NCBI GenBank assembly: GCA_046291875.1
Contig: JBKBSF010000019.1
Span: 1 to 64,000 of the forward strand
Source: SKVR01 sp046291875
Lineage (GTDB): Bacteria; Bacteroidota; Bacteroidia; Bacteroidales; UBA7960
Reading direction: 5' to 3'
Length of the DNA stretch: 64,000 nt
Program-made: the position numbers and the translations under genes
The notes under the pieces: generated by a model
What the model was told of the DNA's origin: nothing
The model's input: only the letters and a program-made list of their open reading frames with translations
Databases searched by the model: none
Part shown: positions 51,713-60,787 of the stretch, piece by piece
Layout: each line of letters opens with the position of its first letter
Numbering within the stretch: the stretch's first letter is position 1

Positions 51713-52291
51713 TTAGTAATTTTCAACCCACTGCTCAAAATAGGCCTGAGGATGAGCACATGTGGGGCAGTTCTTAAGGGCTTTCTCTCCCTCATAAATA
51801 TAACCACACTTGCGGCAGTACCACTTCACTTTCTCAGGACGCTGAAATACGGAGCCATCTTCTACCCTTTTTAGCAGTTTCAGGTAACGCTCCTCATGGT
51901 TTTTCTCAGCTTCGGCTATGAGTTTAAATGTTGTGGCAATCCTTTTAAAACCTTCTTCCTCGGCTATACGGGCAAACTCCGGATACAGAATTTCCCATTC
52001 TTCGTTTTCACCTGCAGCAGCTCCTTTGAGGTTCTCTGCAGTGGTGCCGAGCTTTCCGGCAGGATAAGCAGCAGTAATCTCAACCATGCCGCCCTCAAGA
52101 TACTCATAAAACCTTTTGGCATGCATCTTCTCCTGGTTGGCAGTTTCGATAAAATACCCTGCTATTTGTTCGTATCCCTCTTCTTTGGCAATCTTGGCAT
52201 ACATCTCATAGCGACGCGTAGCCTGCGACTCTCCGGCAAATGCTTTAAGCAAATTCTGTTCTGTGCGCGTTCCTTTTATGCTTTTTTCCAT
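51713..52291 (-). CDS. rbr: rubrerythrin
   Basis: Rubrerythrin reduces hydrogen peroxide in anaerobes using a di-iron site and a rubredoxin-type iron centre. The 192-residue protein has the ferritin-like four-helix domain with EXXH-type ligands (NLLKAFAGESQATRRYEMYA, ANQEKMHAKRFYEYLEG, RIAEEEGFKRIATTF, AEAEKNHEERYLKLL) and a C-terminal rubredoxin domain (WYCRKCGYIYEGEKALKNCPTCAHP) with all four Cys. Its presence fits an anaerobic or microaerobic life alongside cytochrome bd. Confidence 0.96.
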   Translation of the reverse strand: MEKSIKGTRTEQNLLKAFAGESQATRRYEMYAKIAKEEGYEQIAGYFIETANQEKMHAKRFYEYLEGGMVEITAAYPAGKLGTTAENLKGAAAGENEEWEILYPEFARIAEEEGFKRIATTFKLIAEAEKNHEERYLKLLKRVEDGSVFQRPEKVKWYCRKCGYIYEGEKALKNCPTCAHPQAYFEQWVENY

Positions 52292-52346
52292 AGTAGTAGT
52301 ATTGGTGTTAATAATGAATACGGTATCTGTGCTTTAATCTAAAAAA

Positions 52347-52354
52347 CAAATATA
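52347..52354 (-). promoter_or_regulatory. probable rubrerythrin promoter (-7 box)
   Basis: Minus-strand TATATTTG (52354-52347) fits TAnnTTTG about 55 bases upstream of the start. No TTTG is found at the usual upstream distance. Confidence 0.45.
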
Positions 52355-52435
52355 CATTATTTCACTCAGCCTGCCGCCATCCACAATCAGGAAAACACTG
52401 ACCTGCTGTAATTTATAATCAGTTTAAATAAAAAC

Positions 52436-52470
52436 GAGGATGCAATCTTCTGGAAAAGAGTTGCATCCTC
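52436..52470 (-). terminator. intrinsic terminator after purA
   Basis: On the minus strand GAGGATGCAA and TTGCATCCTC pair perfectly over 10 bp around a 15-base loop and are followed by GTTTTTATTT. It begins 36 bases after the purA stop. Confidence 0.85.
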
Positions 52471-52505
52471 ACTTGTATGTACTTTTCAGGTCCTTTAACG
52501 GAAAA

Positions 52506-53813
52506 TCATTTTTTAATAAGGGTTTGAGAGCGGTCGGGCCCAACAGACACGATATCTACACCTACACCGGTGAAGTTCTCCACAAAGCGAATATACTGGG
52601 CCAGTGCTGCGGGCAACTCATCGAAGCTTCTCACATGCTCCAACGACTGGTTCCAACCCTTGAAATTCTGGTAAACAGGCTCTATCTGATCTGCTTCAAA
52701 CTCGAAAGGTATATAATCGATCAATTCTCCTTTATACCGATAGCCAATACATACACGGAACTGTTCAAACCCGTTGAGCACATCGGCTTTGGTCATGATA
52801 AGCGATGTTACACCATTGATCATGACACTGTATTTAAGTGCAGGCAGATCGAGCCACCCGCAGCGGCGTGGTCTGCCGGTGGTTGAGCCAAATTCGTTGC
52901 CTACTTCGCGAAGCTTTTCGCCATCAACATCAAACAACTCGGTAGGAAATGGGCCACTGCCCACTCGTGTACAATAGGCTTTAAAGATACCATAAACCTG
53001 GCCAATGGCGGAGGGTGCCAGCCCGAGACCGGTACATGCTCCGGCTGCTATGGTATTTGAGGAGGTAACAAAGGGATAGGATCCAAAATCTACATCCAGC
53101 AGCGACCCTTGAGCCCCTTCGGCCAGCATTTTCTTATTCTGCTCAAGACTATCATTGACAAAGATCTCTGAGTCTACAAAGGTGAACCCTTTGAGAACCT
53201 CCACGCCTTCAAACCACTTTTTCTCATATTCTTCAAAACTCAACCCGTCGAGCAACACGCTCTGGCGGTCGAACCCCAGGGCAATCACTTTCTTCAAATG
53301 GCTTTCCTTAAGCCTGTCGTATTGCTCACTGAAATCGTGTTGCAGCATATTACCCAAGCGCAGGCCGGTGCGAGCAATCTTATCGGTGTAGGTGGGTCCA
53401 ATGCCCTTCAGGGTACTCCCAATTTTCAGATCGCCTTTGGAATGCTCCAGTGCAGCGTCCATAAGCTTGTGTGAGGGCAAAATCAGGTGGGCTTTGCGCG
53501 AAAGCAGCAATCGCTGATGCAGCACCTCCATGGCAAGACCTATACTGTTAAGCTCCTTACGAAAGATCATCGGATCTATCACCACTCCATTGCCAATAAG
53601 ATTTACCGAACCCGCATGAAAAATGCCGGAAGGGATGGTGTGCAACACATATTTTTTATTGTCGAACTCAAGGGTATGACCGGCATTGGGCCCTCCCTGG
53701 AAACGTGCAATTACATTGTACCCTGGTGTAAGTACGTCTACAATTTTACCTTTACCTTCATCGCCCCACTGTAAACCCAGGAGCACATCAGCCTTGTTTT
53801 TTGTATGGATCAT
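52506..53813 (-). CDS. purA: adenylosuccinate synthetase
   Basis: PurA joins IMP and aspartate with GTP to form adenylosuccinate, the first committed step to AMP. The 435-residue protein has the P-loop-like GLQWGDEGKGKIVD, GGPNAGHT, KGIGPTYTDKIARTGLRLG, and the GTP-binding TTGRPRRCGWLD and GVTSLIMTKADVL. The frame opens at 53840 with a TTG that lies in the T-run of a hairpin; the ATG at 53813 (MIHTKNKADVLLG) is preferred. A terminator-like hairpin stands just upstream. Confidence 0.95.
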   Translation of the reverse strand: MIHTKNKADVLLGLQWGDEGKGKIVDVLTPGYNVIARFQGGPNAGHTLEFDNKKYVLHTIPSGIFHAGSVNLIGNGVVIDPMIFRKELNSIGLAMEVLHQRLLLSRKAHLILPSHKLMDAALEHSKGDLKIGSTLKGIGPTYTDKIARTGLRLGNMLQHDFSEQYDRLKESHLKKVIALGFDRQSVLLDGLSFEEYEKKWFEGVEVLKGFTFVDSEIFVNDSLEQNKKMLAEGAQGSLLDVDFGSYPFVTSSNTIAAGACTGLGLAPSAIGQVYGIFKAYCTRVGSGPFPTELFDVDGEKLREVGNEFGSTTGRPRRCGWLDLPALKYSVMINGVTSLIMTKADVLNGFEQFRVCIGYRYKGELIDYIPFEFEADQIEPVYQNFKGWNQSLEHVRSFDELPAALAQYIRFVENFTGVGVDIVSVGPDRSQTLIKK

Positions 53814-53838
53814 CTCTGAATTTTTTTCATCATTGCAC

Positions 53839-53880
53839 AAAAAAAGCCGTAGACCGGCTTTTTATCGTGTGTCAAAAGTA
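53839..53880 (-). promoter_or_regulatory. terminator-like hairpin and -7 box in the purA leader
   Basis: On the minus strand AAAAAGCCG, a 5-base loop and CGGCTTTTT (53863-53841) then more Ts form a compact terminator-like hairpin ending about 25 bases before the purA ATG. A TACTTTTG box (53880-53873) lies just upstream of it. If that box starts transcription, the hairpin is in the purA leader and could attenuate it; otherwise it ends the fur transcript. No TTTG is at the ideal distance from the box. Confidence 0.6.
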
Positions 53881-53939
53881 AGAATTTTTTTGGCAATACA
53901 GCCTATGGGAAGCTGGGTAAAAAGCTAAAAAACAGCTTT

Positions 53940-54407
53940 TCAGTTCTTTTTAATATTTTCGCAACTTTTGCAGCGCCCATAGAATGTAAAGGAACGATGC
54001 TCCACATCAAAACCCAGCAGGTTCTCAACAGAATTCTGGATCTCCTGCAGCCTTGGATCGCAAAACTCAAGCACTTTGCCGCACTCAGTGCATACAAGAT
54101 GGTCGTGTTGTTTGTACTTATACGATTTCTCGAACTGTGCTACGTTTTTGCCAAACTGGTGCTTAATCACCAGGTTGCAATTGAGCAGCAATTCAATGGT
54201 ATTGTAAAGGGTAGCTCTGCTCACCCTGTATTTGTTGTTTTTCATTTTAATGTAGAGCGACTCAACATCAAAATGCCCGTCGGTAAGGTAGATTTCTCTG
54301 AGAATGGTAAACCTTTCCGGGGTTTTACGGTGCCCATTGTTTTCAAGGTAAACAGAAAAAATATTTTTTACTGTTTCCAGAACTTCCGGGTCTTCTTTGC
54401 GGTCTTT
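53940..54407 (-). CDS. fur: Fur-family metal-dependent regulator
   Basis: The 155-residue protein is a Fur/PerR-type winged-helix repressor: GHRKTPERFTILREIYLTDGHFDVESLYIKM, then RVSRATLYNTIELLLNCNLV in the DNA-binding part, and HDHLVCTECGKVLEFCDPRL with a second CKSCENIKK pair in the C-terminal metal-binding part. The CxxC pairs suggest a structural zinc site. The frame runs to 54491, but starts at 54413 or 54407 give the normal family length. Whether it senses iron, peroxide or zinc cannot be told. It stands between relA/spoT and purA. Confidence 0.9.
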   Translation of the reverse strand, partial: KDRKEDPEVLETVKNIFSVYLENNGHRKTPERFTILREIYLTDGHFDVESLYIKMKNNKYRVSRATLYNTIELLLNCNLVIKHQFGKNVAQFEKSYKYKQHDHLVCTECGKVLEFCDPRLQEIQNSVENLLGFDVEHRSFTFYGRCKSCENIKKN

Positions 54408-54581
54408 CATGTACATCAGCAGATTTTTGATCTGGCCAGGTAATTCAAACGAAGTAATTCCCCTGTTTGTTAACAATACATTAACTTTCAAGCCATAAAG
54501 ATATAAAATCTTTTGGTTATTTGAAATGGTTATAAATAATTATTGCTTTGCCCGCCAATTGGGCAATACAGGGGCATTTGA

Positions 54582-56804
54582 CTACTTGCCGATTCTCGAA
54601 ACCTGTTTTACTCCCTTAATTTTTTTGATCTTGGAGATCAGGTTGTTCAGATGCTGGGTATCATTCACATAGAGCATTACTGTACCCTCGAAAGTCCCCG
54701 CATTGCTGTCGATATTAATGGATCGGATATTGAGGTTATACTCGCTGGAGATAAGATTGGTGAGATTGTTGAGAATTCCCATATCATCGATCCCCTGTAT
54801 TTTGATACCACTGAGAAAGGCAATGGATTTACCGGTATACCATTTGGCTTTTACAATCCGGTAGGCAAACTTCGACATCAGCTGCACCGCGTTGGGGCAG
54901 TTGTTGCGGTGTATTTTGATGCCTTCGTTAATGGTAACAAATCCGAAAACATCATCTCCCGGAATGGGGTTGCAGCAGGGCGAAAGGGTATAATCCAGGG
55001 CTTCCATGCTATCGCCAATGAGCAGAGTATCGGGCTTTTCTTTGAGTTTGGCCCTGATGGGATCGAAAGGTTCTTTCTCGGGTGCCTGTGTACGGCCACT
55101 TTTGGAGAAGGGATTTTTCAGGTAACTCAACAGCCCTCCCCTCTCGTTCTCTGACAAGTATCCTTTCAGGTCTTTGATATCGAGTTTGTCAACGGCAAAC
55201 TCATAATACAGATCCAGGGGAGCCTGCAGTTTAAAATGGTTCACAAGCTTCTGTATGGTTTCTTGCGAAGAATCCATTTTAAGCTGTTTGAGCTTGCGGT
55301 CGAGTTTCTCCTTGCCGTCTTCTGCAATTTTCTTTTTCTCCTCCTTCAGTGCAGTCTTGATCTTTCCTTTGGCCCTGGCGGTGGTAACGTAATTGAGCCA
55401 GTCGGGCTTTGGCTTTTGCTTTACAGAGGTAATGATCTCGATCTGATCGCCACTTTTGAGCGGGTGGCTCAAAGGCACAAGTTTGTGGTTGAGCTTTGCT
55501 CCCAGGCACTGATCGCCCACCTTGGTATGTATGCTGTAGGCAAAGTCGAGTGCGGTAGAACCAACGGGCAGCGTGCGCAATTCGCCCTTGGGTGTAAAAA
55601 CGAATATCTCGTCGGAGAAAAGGTTCAGTTTAAAATCGTCGATAAAATCAAGAGCATCCTTCTCGGAAGTTTTCAGGATCTCGCGGATTCTGTTCAGCCA
55701 CTTATCAATGCCACTTTCGCCTGCTTTGGATTCCTTGTATTTCCAGTGGGCAGCATATCCTTTTTCGGCAACATCGTCCATCCGTTTGGTACGAATCTGC
55801 ACCTCAACCCATTTACCTTGCTTACTCATCACGGTAGTATGCAGCGATTCATAACCGTTGGCTTTGGGAGTAGAAATCCAGTCGCGCAGGCGATCCGGGT
55901 TGGGGCGGTAAATATCGGTAACAATGGAATAGGCCCGCCAGCAATCGGCCTTCTCTCGCTGCTCAGGAGTATCAAGGACGATACGTATGGCAAAAATATC
56001 GTATACCTCTTCGAAGGGCACCTCCTGTTTCTTCATTTTACCCCAGATGGAGCTGATGGATTTGGTGCGTCCCAGTATCTTGTAGCCAAGCCCCTGTTCG
56101 TTTAGAGCCTTTTTGATGGGAAGGGTAAAGTTGGCAATAAACCGGTTACGTTCTTCTTCAGAGTCGACCAGTTTCTGTGAAATATCACTGTAAATTTCCG
56201 GATCGGTATATTTGAGGGCAAGATCCTCCAGTTCGCTTTTTATGGCATGAAACCCGAGCCTGTGGGCCAGGGGAGCAAAAAGATAGAGGGTTTCATTGGC
56301 AATCTTAAGTTGCTTTTTGGGAGGCAGCGAATCCAGGGTTCGCATGTTGTGCAACCTGTCGGCCAGTTTTATCAGGATTACCCTCACATCGTCGGAAAGG
56401 GTAAGGAGCATCTTTCTGAAATTTTCGGCCTGCACCGAAGTGGTTTGATCGAAGATGCCTGATATTTTGGTAAGCCCGTCGATGATGCGCGCCACCTCTT
56501 CTCCAAAATATTCGGTAATATCGGCCAGGGTATAATCGGTATCTTCCACCACATCGTGTAAAAGAGCGCACACCACGCTGGTTGCACCCAGGCCAATTTC
56601 TTCCACCACAATGCGTCCTACGGCTATAGGATGATAAATATAGGGTTCGCCACTTTTGCGGCGGTGATCTTTGTGCGCCTGTAGGGCAAAATTAAAAGCC
56701 TGCCGGATTTTCTTTCTGTCGTTGGGTTTGGTGCTGGGGCGGCACACCGAGAGCAAACCCCTGTATTGTTTCAGGATTTCCAGTCGCTCCTGCTCCTGCT
56801 CCAT
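54582..56804 (-). CDS. bifunctional (p)ppGpp synthetase/hydrolase, RelA/SpoT family
   Basis: This Rsh protein makes and breaks the stringent-response alarmone. The 740-residue protein has the hydrolase HD domain intact (YIYHPIAVGRIVVEEIGLGATSVVCALLHDVVEDTDYT, and LADRLHNMRTL), the synthetase domain (KSISSIWGKMKKQEVPFEEVYDIFAIRIV, TPKANGYESLHTTV), TGS (FVFTPKGELRTLPVGSTALDFAYSIHT), a zinc-finger/RIS-type part (LSPCCNPIPGDDVFGF) and a C-terminal ACT domain. Intact HD and synthetase motifs suggest both activities. Start at 56804 (MEQEQERLEIL) is chosen over 56849. It is near ppx and ppk, whose products respond to the alarmone. Confidence 0.95.
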   Translation of the reverse strand: MEQEQERLEILKQYRGLLSVCRPSTKPNDRKKIRQAFNFALQAHKDHRRKSGEPYIYHPIAVGRIVVEEIGLGATSVVCALLHDVVEDTDYTLADITEYFGEEVARIIDGLTKISGIFDQTTSVQAENFRKMLLTLSDDVRVILIKLADRLHNMRTLDSLPPKKQLKIANETLYLFAPLAHRLGFHAIKSELEDLALKYTDPEIYSDISQKLVDSEEERNRFIANFTLPIKKALNEQGLGYKILGRTKSISSIWGKMKKQEVPFEEVYDIFAIRIVLDTPEQREKADCWRAYSIVTDIYRPNPDRLRDWISTPKANGYESLHTTVMSKQGKWVEVQIRTKRMDDVAEKGYAAHWKYKESKAGESGIDKWLNRIREILKTSEKDALDFIDDFKLNLFSDEIFVFTPKGELRTLPVGSTALDFAYSIHTKVGDQCLGAKLNHKLVPLSHPLKSGDQIEIITSVKQKPKPDWLNYVTTARAKGKIKTALKEEKKKIAEDGKEKLDRKLKQLKMDSSQETIQKLVNHFKLQAPLDLYYEFAVDKLDIKDLKGYLSENERGGLLSYLKNPFSKSGRTQAPEKEPFDPIRAKLKEKPDTLLIGDSMEALDYTLSPCCNPIPGDDVFGFVTINEGIKIHRNNCPNAVQLMSKFAYRIVKAKWYTGKSIAFLSGIKIQGIDDMGILNNLTNLISSEYNLNIRSINIDSNAGTFEGTVMLYVNDTQHLNNLISKIKKIKGVKQVSRIGK

Positions 56805-56938
56805 GCTGTTTATATTTATGCTTTCCGAGTCTGACACGTATAATACCAATTAGATTTGTGCCCTAAAATTAATCATTTTTGGGGCTCCCTTGAAGCACGG
56901 TCAATTGTATTTTAGAGCCAGAAATCTTAATGCTGCAT

Positions 56939-57832
56939 TCAGGGTTGTTTTACGCTACCTTTCAGCTGTTTGTAGAGCAGGCTCACAATACCATCGCTAA
57001 GGCCGATTTTGGGCACCAACAGGACTCGTGCCTGCATAATCTTCATGATAAAATGAAAGATCTCTGCAGCAGGCACTATTACATCGGCCCGGTCGGGTCT
57101 GAGGCCCATCAGCTCGATACGCTGCTGCAGGCTGAAACTGTTGAGATGCTTCAATGCATATTCCAGGTTGACAAAGGGGAGGGTTTTTTCGGGCACCCTG
57201 CCATAAAGCTTGGCTATTTTATTGATGTTGCCCCCGGAGCCTACACACAATATTTCATGAAAGAGACCCTGGTATTGTCGCAGCCATTGCTCCATATGTT
57301 GCCATTCGTCTTGCTGTACCATGCCTTTTAGCATCCGCACCGTACCCAGTCGAAAACTGCTGTTTGCAATAAGGCCTTGTTGCGATATAATGGACAACTC
57401 AGTGCTTCCTCCACCCACATCAATGAACAGTGTATACCGATGCTGGCGCACCTCCTGAAGGTTTTGCACTGCACTTACAATACGTGCTTCCTCCACCCCA
57501 TCAATTATTTCTATGTCAATGCCCGCTTTATCGGCAATTCGACTGATCACTTCCTGGTTGTTGCGTGCTTCGCGCATGGCAGAGGTGGCGCAGGCTTTCC
57601 AGGCTACCGGTTCGTTTACCTCGATTAGCAACCGAAAGGCCTTCATGGTTTTTATGAGCTTTTTGATCTTCTCCTCACTGATCTTATGCTGGGTAAAAAC
57701 ATCCTCCCCCAACCGTATCGGCACCCGCATTAGTGAGGCTTTCTCTACCACGATCTGTCCTTCCTGCTCAAATACATTGGAGAAAAACAAGCGAACTGCA
57801 TTGGATCCTATATCAATAGCCGACAATAACAT
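56939..57832 (-). CDS. exopolyphosphatase / guanosine pentaphosphatase (Ppx/GppA family)
   Basis: The 297-residue protein has the ASKHA-fold motifs of Ppx/GppA: AIDIGSNAVRLFF at the N-terminus, LFIDVGGGSTELSII, and FRLGTVRMLKG. Length is that of the short, single-catalytic-domain members. It removes terminal phosphate from polyphosphate or from pppGpp; which substrate is used cannot be told. It lies 5 bases after ppk, clearly co-transcribed with the synthesis enzyme. Confidence 0.92.
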   Translation of the reverse strand: MLLSAIDIGSNAVRLFFSNVFEQEGQIVVEKASLMRVPIRLGEDVFTQHKISEEKIKKLIKTMKAFRLLIEVNEPVAWKACATSAMREARNNQEVISRIADKAGIDIEIIDGVEEARIVSAVQNLQEVRQHRYTLFIDVGGGSTELSIISQQGLIANSSFRLGTVRMLKGMVQQDEWQHMEQWLRQYQGLFHEILCVGSGGNINKIAKLYGRVPEKTLPFVNLEYALKHLNSFSLQQRIELMGLRPDRADVIVPAAEIFHFIMKIMQARVLLVPKIGLSDGIVSLLYKQLKGSVKQP

Positions 57833-57837
57833 GGGCG

Positions 57838-59895
57838 CTAATGTTGATAGAACTGGTTCTTGAAATACTGGTAAGTCTCGGTTTGCGACCGAAATGGGGG
57901 TAGTCCATCCAATCTGTAATCATTCAGAGTATCTTCACCCAGCAAACGGGCTTTTACATTGTCTTTCCACTGGATATCGAGCACCGTTTGGATATCCCTT
58001 TTCAGATCTTCGTCCCATACAGGTACTCCCACTTCAATGCGATGATCCAGGTTGCGTGCCATCAGGTCGGCTGAAGAAATATAGTACCGAGGATCGCCAT
58101 TATTGTGAAAGACAAAGATGCGCGCATGCTCCAGGAAACGATCCACAATACTGATCACTTCCACATTTTCGCTCAGGCCTTTAACACCGGGCACCAGCAC
58201 ACAGATTCCCCTGATAATCAACCTGAACTTAACTCCGGCCTTTGATGCAGCATAGATTTTCTTCACGAGGGTTTCATCGACCAGGGAGTTGAGTTTCATG
58301 GTTACCATAGCAGGAAAGCCTGCTTTTGCATGGGCCATCTCCCGGTTTATCATCTGTGTAATAAACTGTCGTGTTCTGATAGGCGATACGACCAGGTGCC
58401 TGAACGAAACAGGCGACATATAGGCTTTCTCGAACATCCCGAATACCTGATCTACTTCTTCGGCCAGTTGAGGATTGGCTGTGAGCAGACTGCAATCGGT
58501 ATAGATGCGGCTTGTGGTTTCATTGAAATTGCCTGTGCCAATGTTGGCATACATCTTCATGGCCTTGCCCTCCTTTCGTTTGATAAGGATGAGTTTGGAG
58601 TGCACCTTAAGCCCGGCAGTACCATGAATAAGATTAACCCCTTCTTCCAGCATCTTCTCCGACCAATAGATGTTGGCCTGCTCATCGAACCGGGCCTGCA
58701 ATTCCAGGTAAACGGTAACCTCCTTGCCATTGCGCACCGCATTGATGAGGGCATTGACCACCTTTGAAGTTTTTGCCACCCGGTACAAGGTCATCTTGAT
58801 GGCTTTTACCCTGGGATCAATGGAGGCTTCGCGCAGCAGATCGATAATATACTGGAAGGATTGATAGGGGAAATGCAGCATAATATCGCGTTCGCGAATG
58901 GCCGCCAGTATACTCCTGCTGCCCGAAAGGTAGCGGTTGGGCAGCGGGGGCAGAGGTTCATATTCAAGGTGAGGGCCACCCACATTGGGAAAAGACATAA
59001 AGTCCTTGAAATTATGGTAACGCCCCCCTTTTACAAGGTTATCCCGTGCAGAAATCCTGAGCCTGTCCATGATCATTCGCAGCATTCCCTGTGGCATCTG
59101 GGAATCATAGACAAAACGTACAGGTCTGCCTTTTTTGCGCTGCTTGAGGCTTTCGCTCATGCGCTCCATGAGGCTTTTGGAAACATCGTTGTCGATCTCC
59201 ATCTCCGCATCGCGGGTAATTTTCGCGGTAAATGCCTCAAATTCATCATATTCAAAAATAGAAAAGATATCTGCCAGGTTATAGCGAATTACATCATCCA
59301 GCAGAATGATGTAGTTATTGTCTTCTTTTTTGGGAAGTATAAGGAAACGTGGCACCACAGAGGTGGGCACCTTTATCAGGGCATAATCATCCTTTATGGA
59401 TCGGTCTTTCTTGCGCAGATGCACTGCCAGATAAATGGACTTATCTTTCAGGGATGTACTTTTCCTGAAATTCTTGATCATGATGGGAAAAAGATTGGAA
59501 CGTACCTGGTCGCGGAAATACTGCCGCACAAAGGCTCCCTGATCATCGCTGAGCTGGTTTTCATTTACAATAAAGATCTTTTCGTTTTCCAGTTCAACAC
59601 GCAACTGACTGAAGATCTCTGCAAATCGCTGTTGCAGCACAAAATCCATTCTTGATATTTTCCCCAGTAGTTTCTCGGGTGATTCGCGCAGGGAGTGTTC
59701 CGGGTCAGGGAAATCGCGCAATCGCCGCCAGGTAGCTACCCTTATCCTGAAAAACTCATCCAGATTGTTGGAGAAAATCCCCAGAAACCGCAGCCTCTCC
59801 ACCAACGGAACCCGCGGATCGGCGGCTTCCTGCAATACCCTTTCATTAAACGACAACCAACTGATTTCGCGGTTGATAAGGGGTTTCTTCTTCAT
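57838..59895 (-). CDS. ppk1: polyphosphate kinase 1
   Basis: Ppk1 makes long-chain polyphosphate from ATP at the membrane. The 685-residue protein has the N-domain (INREISWLSFNERVLQEA, NNLDEFFRIRV), the ATP-binding head domain and two phospholipase-D-like C domains with FPYQSFQYIIDLLREAS, KMTLYRVAKTSKVVNAL and the catalytic His in LKVHSKLILIKRK, then IGTGNFNETTSRIYTD. Length is normal. It begins an operon with the Ppx/GppA gene 5 bases downstream, so the cell can both make and break polyphosphate. Confidence 0.97.
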   Translation of the reverse strand: MKKKPLINREISWLSFNERVLQEAADPRVPLVERLRFLGIFSNNLDEFFRIRVATWRRLRDFPDPEHSLRESPEKLLGKISRMDFVLQQRFAEIFSQLRVELENEKIFIVNENQLSDDQGAFVRQYFRDQVRSNLFPIMIKNFRKSTSLKDKSIYLAVHLRKKDRSIKDDYALIKVPTSVVPRFLILPKKEDNNYIILLDDVIRYNLADIFSIFEYDEFEAFTAKITRDAEMEIDNDVSKSLMERMSESLKQRKKGRPVRFVYDSQMPQGMLRMIMDRLRISARDNLVKGGRYHNFKDFMSFPNVGGPHLEYEPLPPLPNRYLSGSRSILAAIRERDIMLHFPYQSFQYIIDLLREASIDPRVKAIKMTLYRVAKTSKVVNALINAVRNGKEVTVYLELQARFDEQANIYWSEKMLEEGVNLIHGTAGLKVHSKLILIKRKEGKAMKMYANIGTGNFNETTSRIYTDCSLLTANPQLAEEVDQVFGMFEKAYMSPVSFRHLVVSPIRTRQFITQMINREMAHAKAGFPAMVTMKLNSLVDETLVKKIYAASKAGVKFRLIIRGICVLVPGVKGLSENVEVISIVDRFLEHARIFVFHNNGDPRYYISSADLMARNLDHRIEVGVPVWDEDLKRDIQTVLDIQWKDNVKARLLGEDTLNDYRLDGLPPFRSQTETYQYFKNQFYQH

Positions 59896-60089
59896 AGTAC
59901 AATCGGGGTTAAAGTGGCGGAATCACTAATAAAATGGAAGAACAGGTCTTTTTGTTGTGCAGCATTAAAAATTTAAGCCTGCAATATTGCAAAAGAAAGC
60001 CCAACCACATGTTAAATCGCGGTTAATTTTTTTTTGATGATGCTTCAGTTGCCTGCACCAAAACCCAGAGCACATCTCAAAGCATTACA

Positions 60090-60581
60090 TCAGAGGTCTT
60101 TAGGAAACACCACAAAAGGGATTTCACGTGCAGCCATCATGATATTCTCCCATTTATCGGTCATAAATCTTATGCAAACCACTGCCGAAGTGGGCATATA
60201 ATCAACCTTTTCGACAAGAAAAACATTGGCGAACCGGGTCATGTCTGGGTTATGCCCCACCAGCATCACGTGGTTTCTGTTATCGGGCAAACCATACACA
60301 ACATTTTCAATGGCCTGGGCTCCTGAGAAATACAATTGACTGTCGATAAGGATCTCCTCCCTGCTGTAACCCAACCCTTCGGCCAGAATACATGCTGTTG
60401 CATAAGCCCTCAGGGCATGGCTGGAAACAATCAGGTCAGGAGCAACCTGCTGCTTCTTCAGATAGGTAACAATGCGCCGGGTTCTTTTTTCTCCCTTGGG
60501 CAACAGGTCCCTTTCATGATCCTCCTTTGCCAGATCCTCCCACGAGGATTTGGCATGCCTCACAAGATAGAGCGTTTTCAT
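60090..60581 (-). CDS. sixA: SixA-like phosphohistidine phosphatase
   Basis: The 163-residue protein is a small histidine phosphatase: the N-terminal RHA motif (LYLVRHAKSSWEDLA) gives the phospho-accepting His, with SSHALRAYATACILAEGL and the second His in VMLVGHNPDMTRFAN. SixA acts on phosphohistidine in phosphorelay or PTS proteins in E. coli. The target here is unknown. It stands alone, 194 bases upstream of ppk1 start in the opposite sense of reading. Confidence 0.88.
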   Translation of the reverse strand: MKTLYLVRHAKSSWEDLAKEDHERDLLPKGEKRTRRIVTYLKKQQVAPDLIVSSHALRAYATACILAEGLGYSREEILIDSQLYFSGAQAIENVVYGLPDNRNHVMLVGHNPDMTRFANVFLVEKVDYMPTSAVVCIRFMTDKWENIMMAAREIPFVVFPKDL

Positions 60582-60725
60582 TGTACTTTTTGTTTGGTTG
60601 GATGTAAAAATGCTAATATTTTGAGGAAAAACAAAAAATATAACATTAATTTTTATCCATGATCGCTATCATGCTATCCCATTGTTTATCCAAAAAAAGC
60701 AGCTGCCAGACAAACGGGCACAAAA

Positions 60726-60759
60726 AAACCATGCAAATCAGAGCTGACTTGCATGGTTT
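60726..60759 (-). terminator. intrinsic terminator after glyA
   Basis: On the minus strand AAACCATGCAA and TTGCATGGTTT form an 11-bp perfect stem with a 12-base loop, then TTTT. It starts about 29 bases after the glyA stop. Confidence 0.85.
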
Positions 60760-60787
60760 GAAAATTCAGTGAGGTTTGCTACCGGGC

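Noticed and set aside
52436..52470. Short palindrome as possible riboswitch for purA
   Set aside because: It lies after the purA stop and has a T-run on the purA strand, so it is a terminator.
60726..60759. CATGCAA/TTGCATG palindrome as third copy of the 3396/14164 repeat
   Set aside because: Only the short palindromic core is similar; the GAGCAC flank and the ATGAATTAAC block are absent, and it functions well as the glyA terminator.
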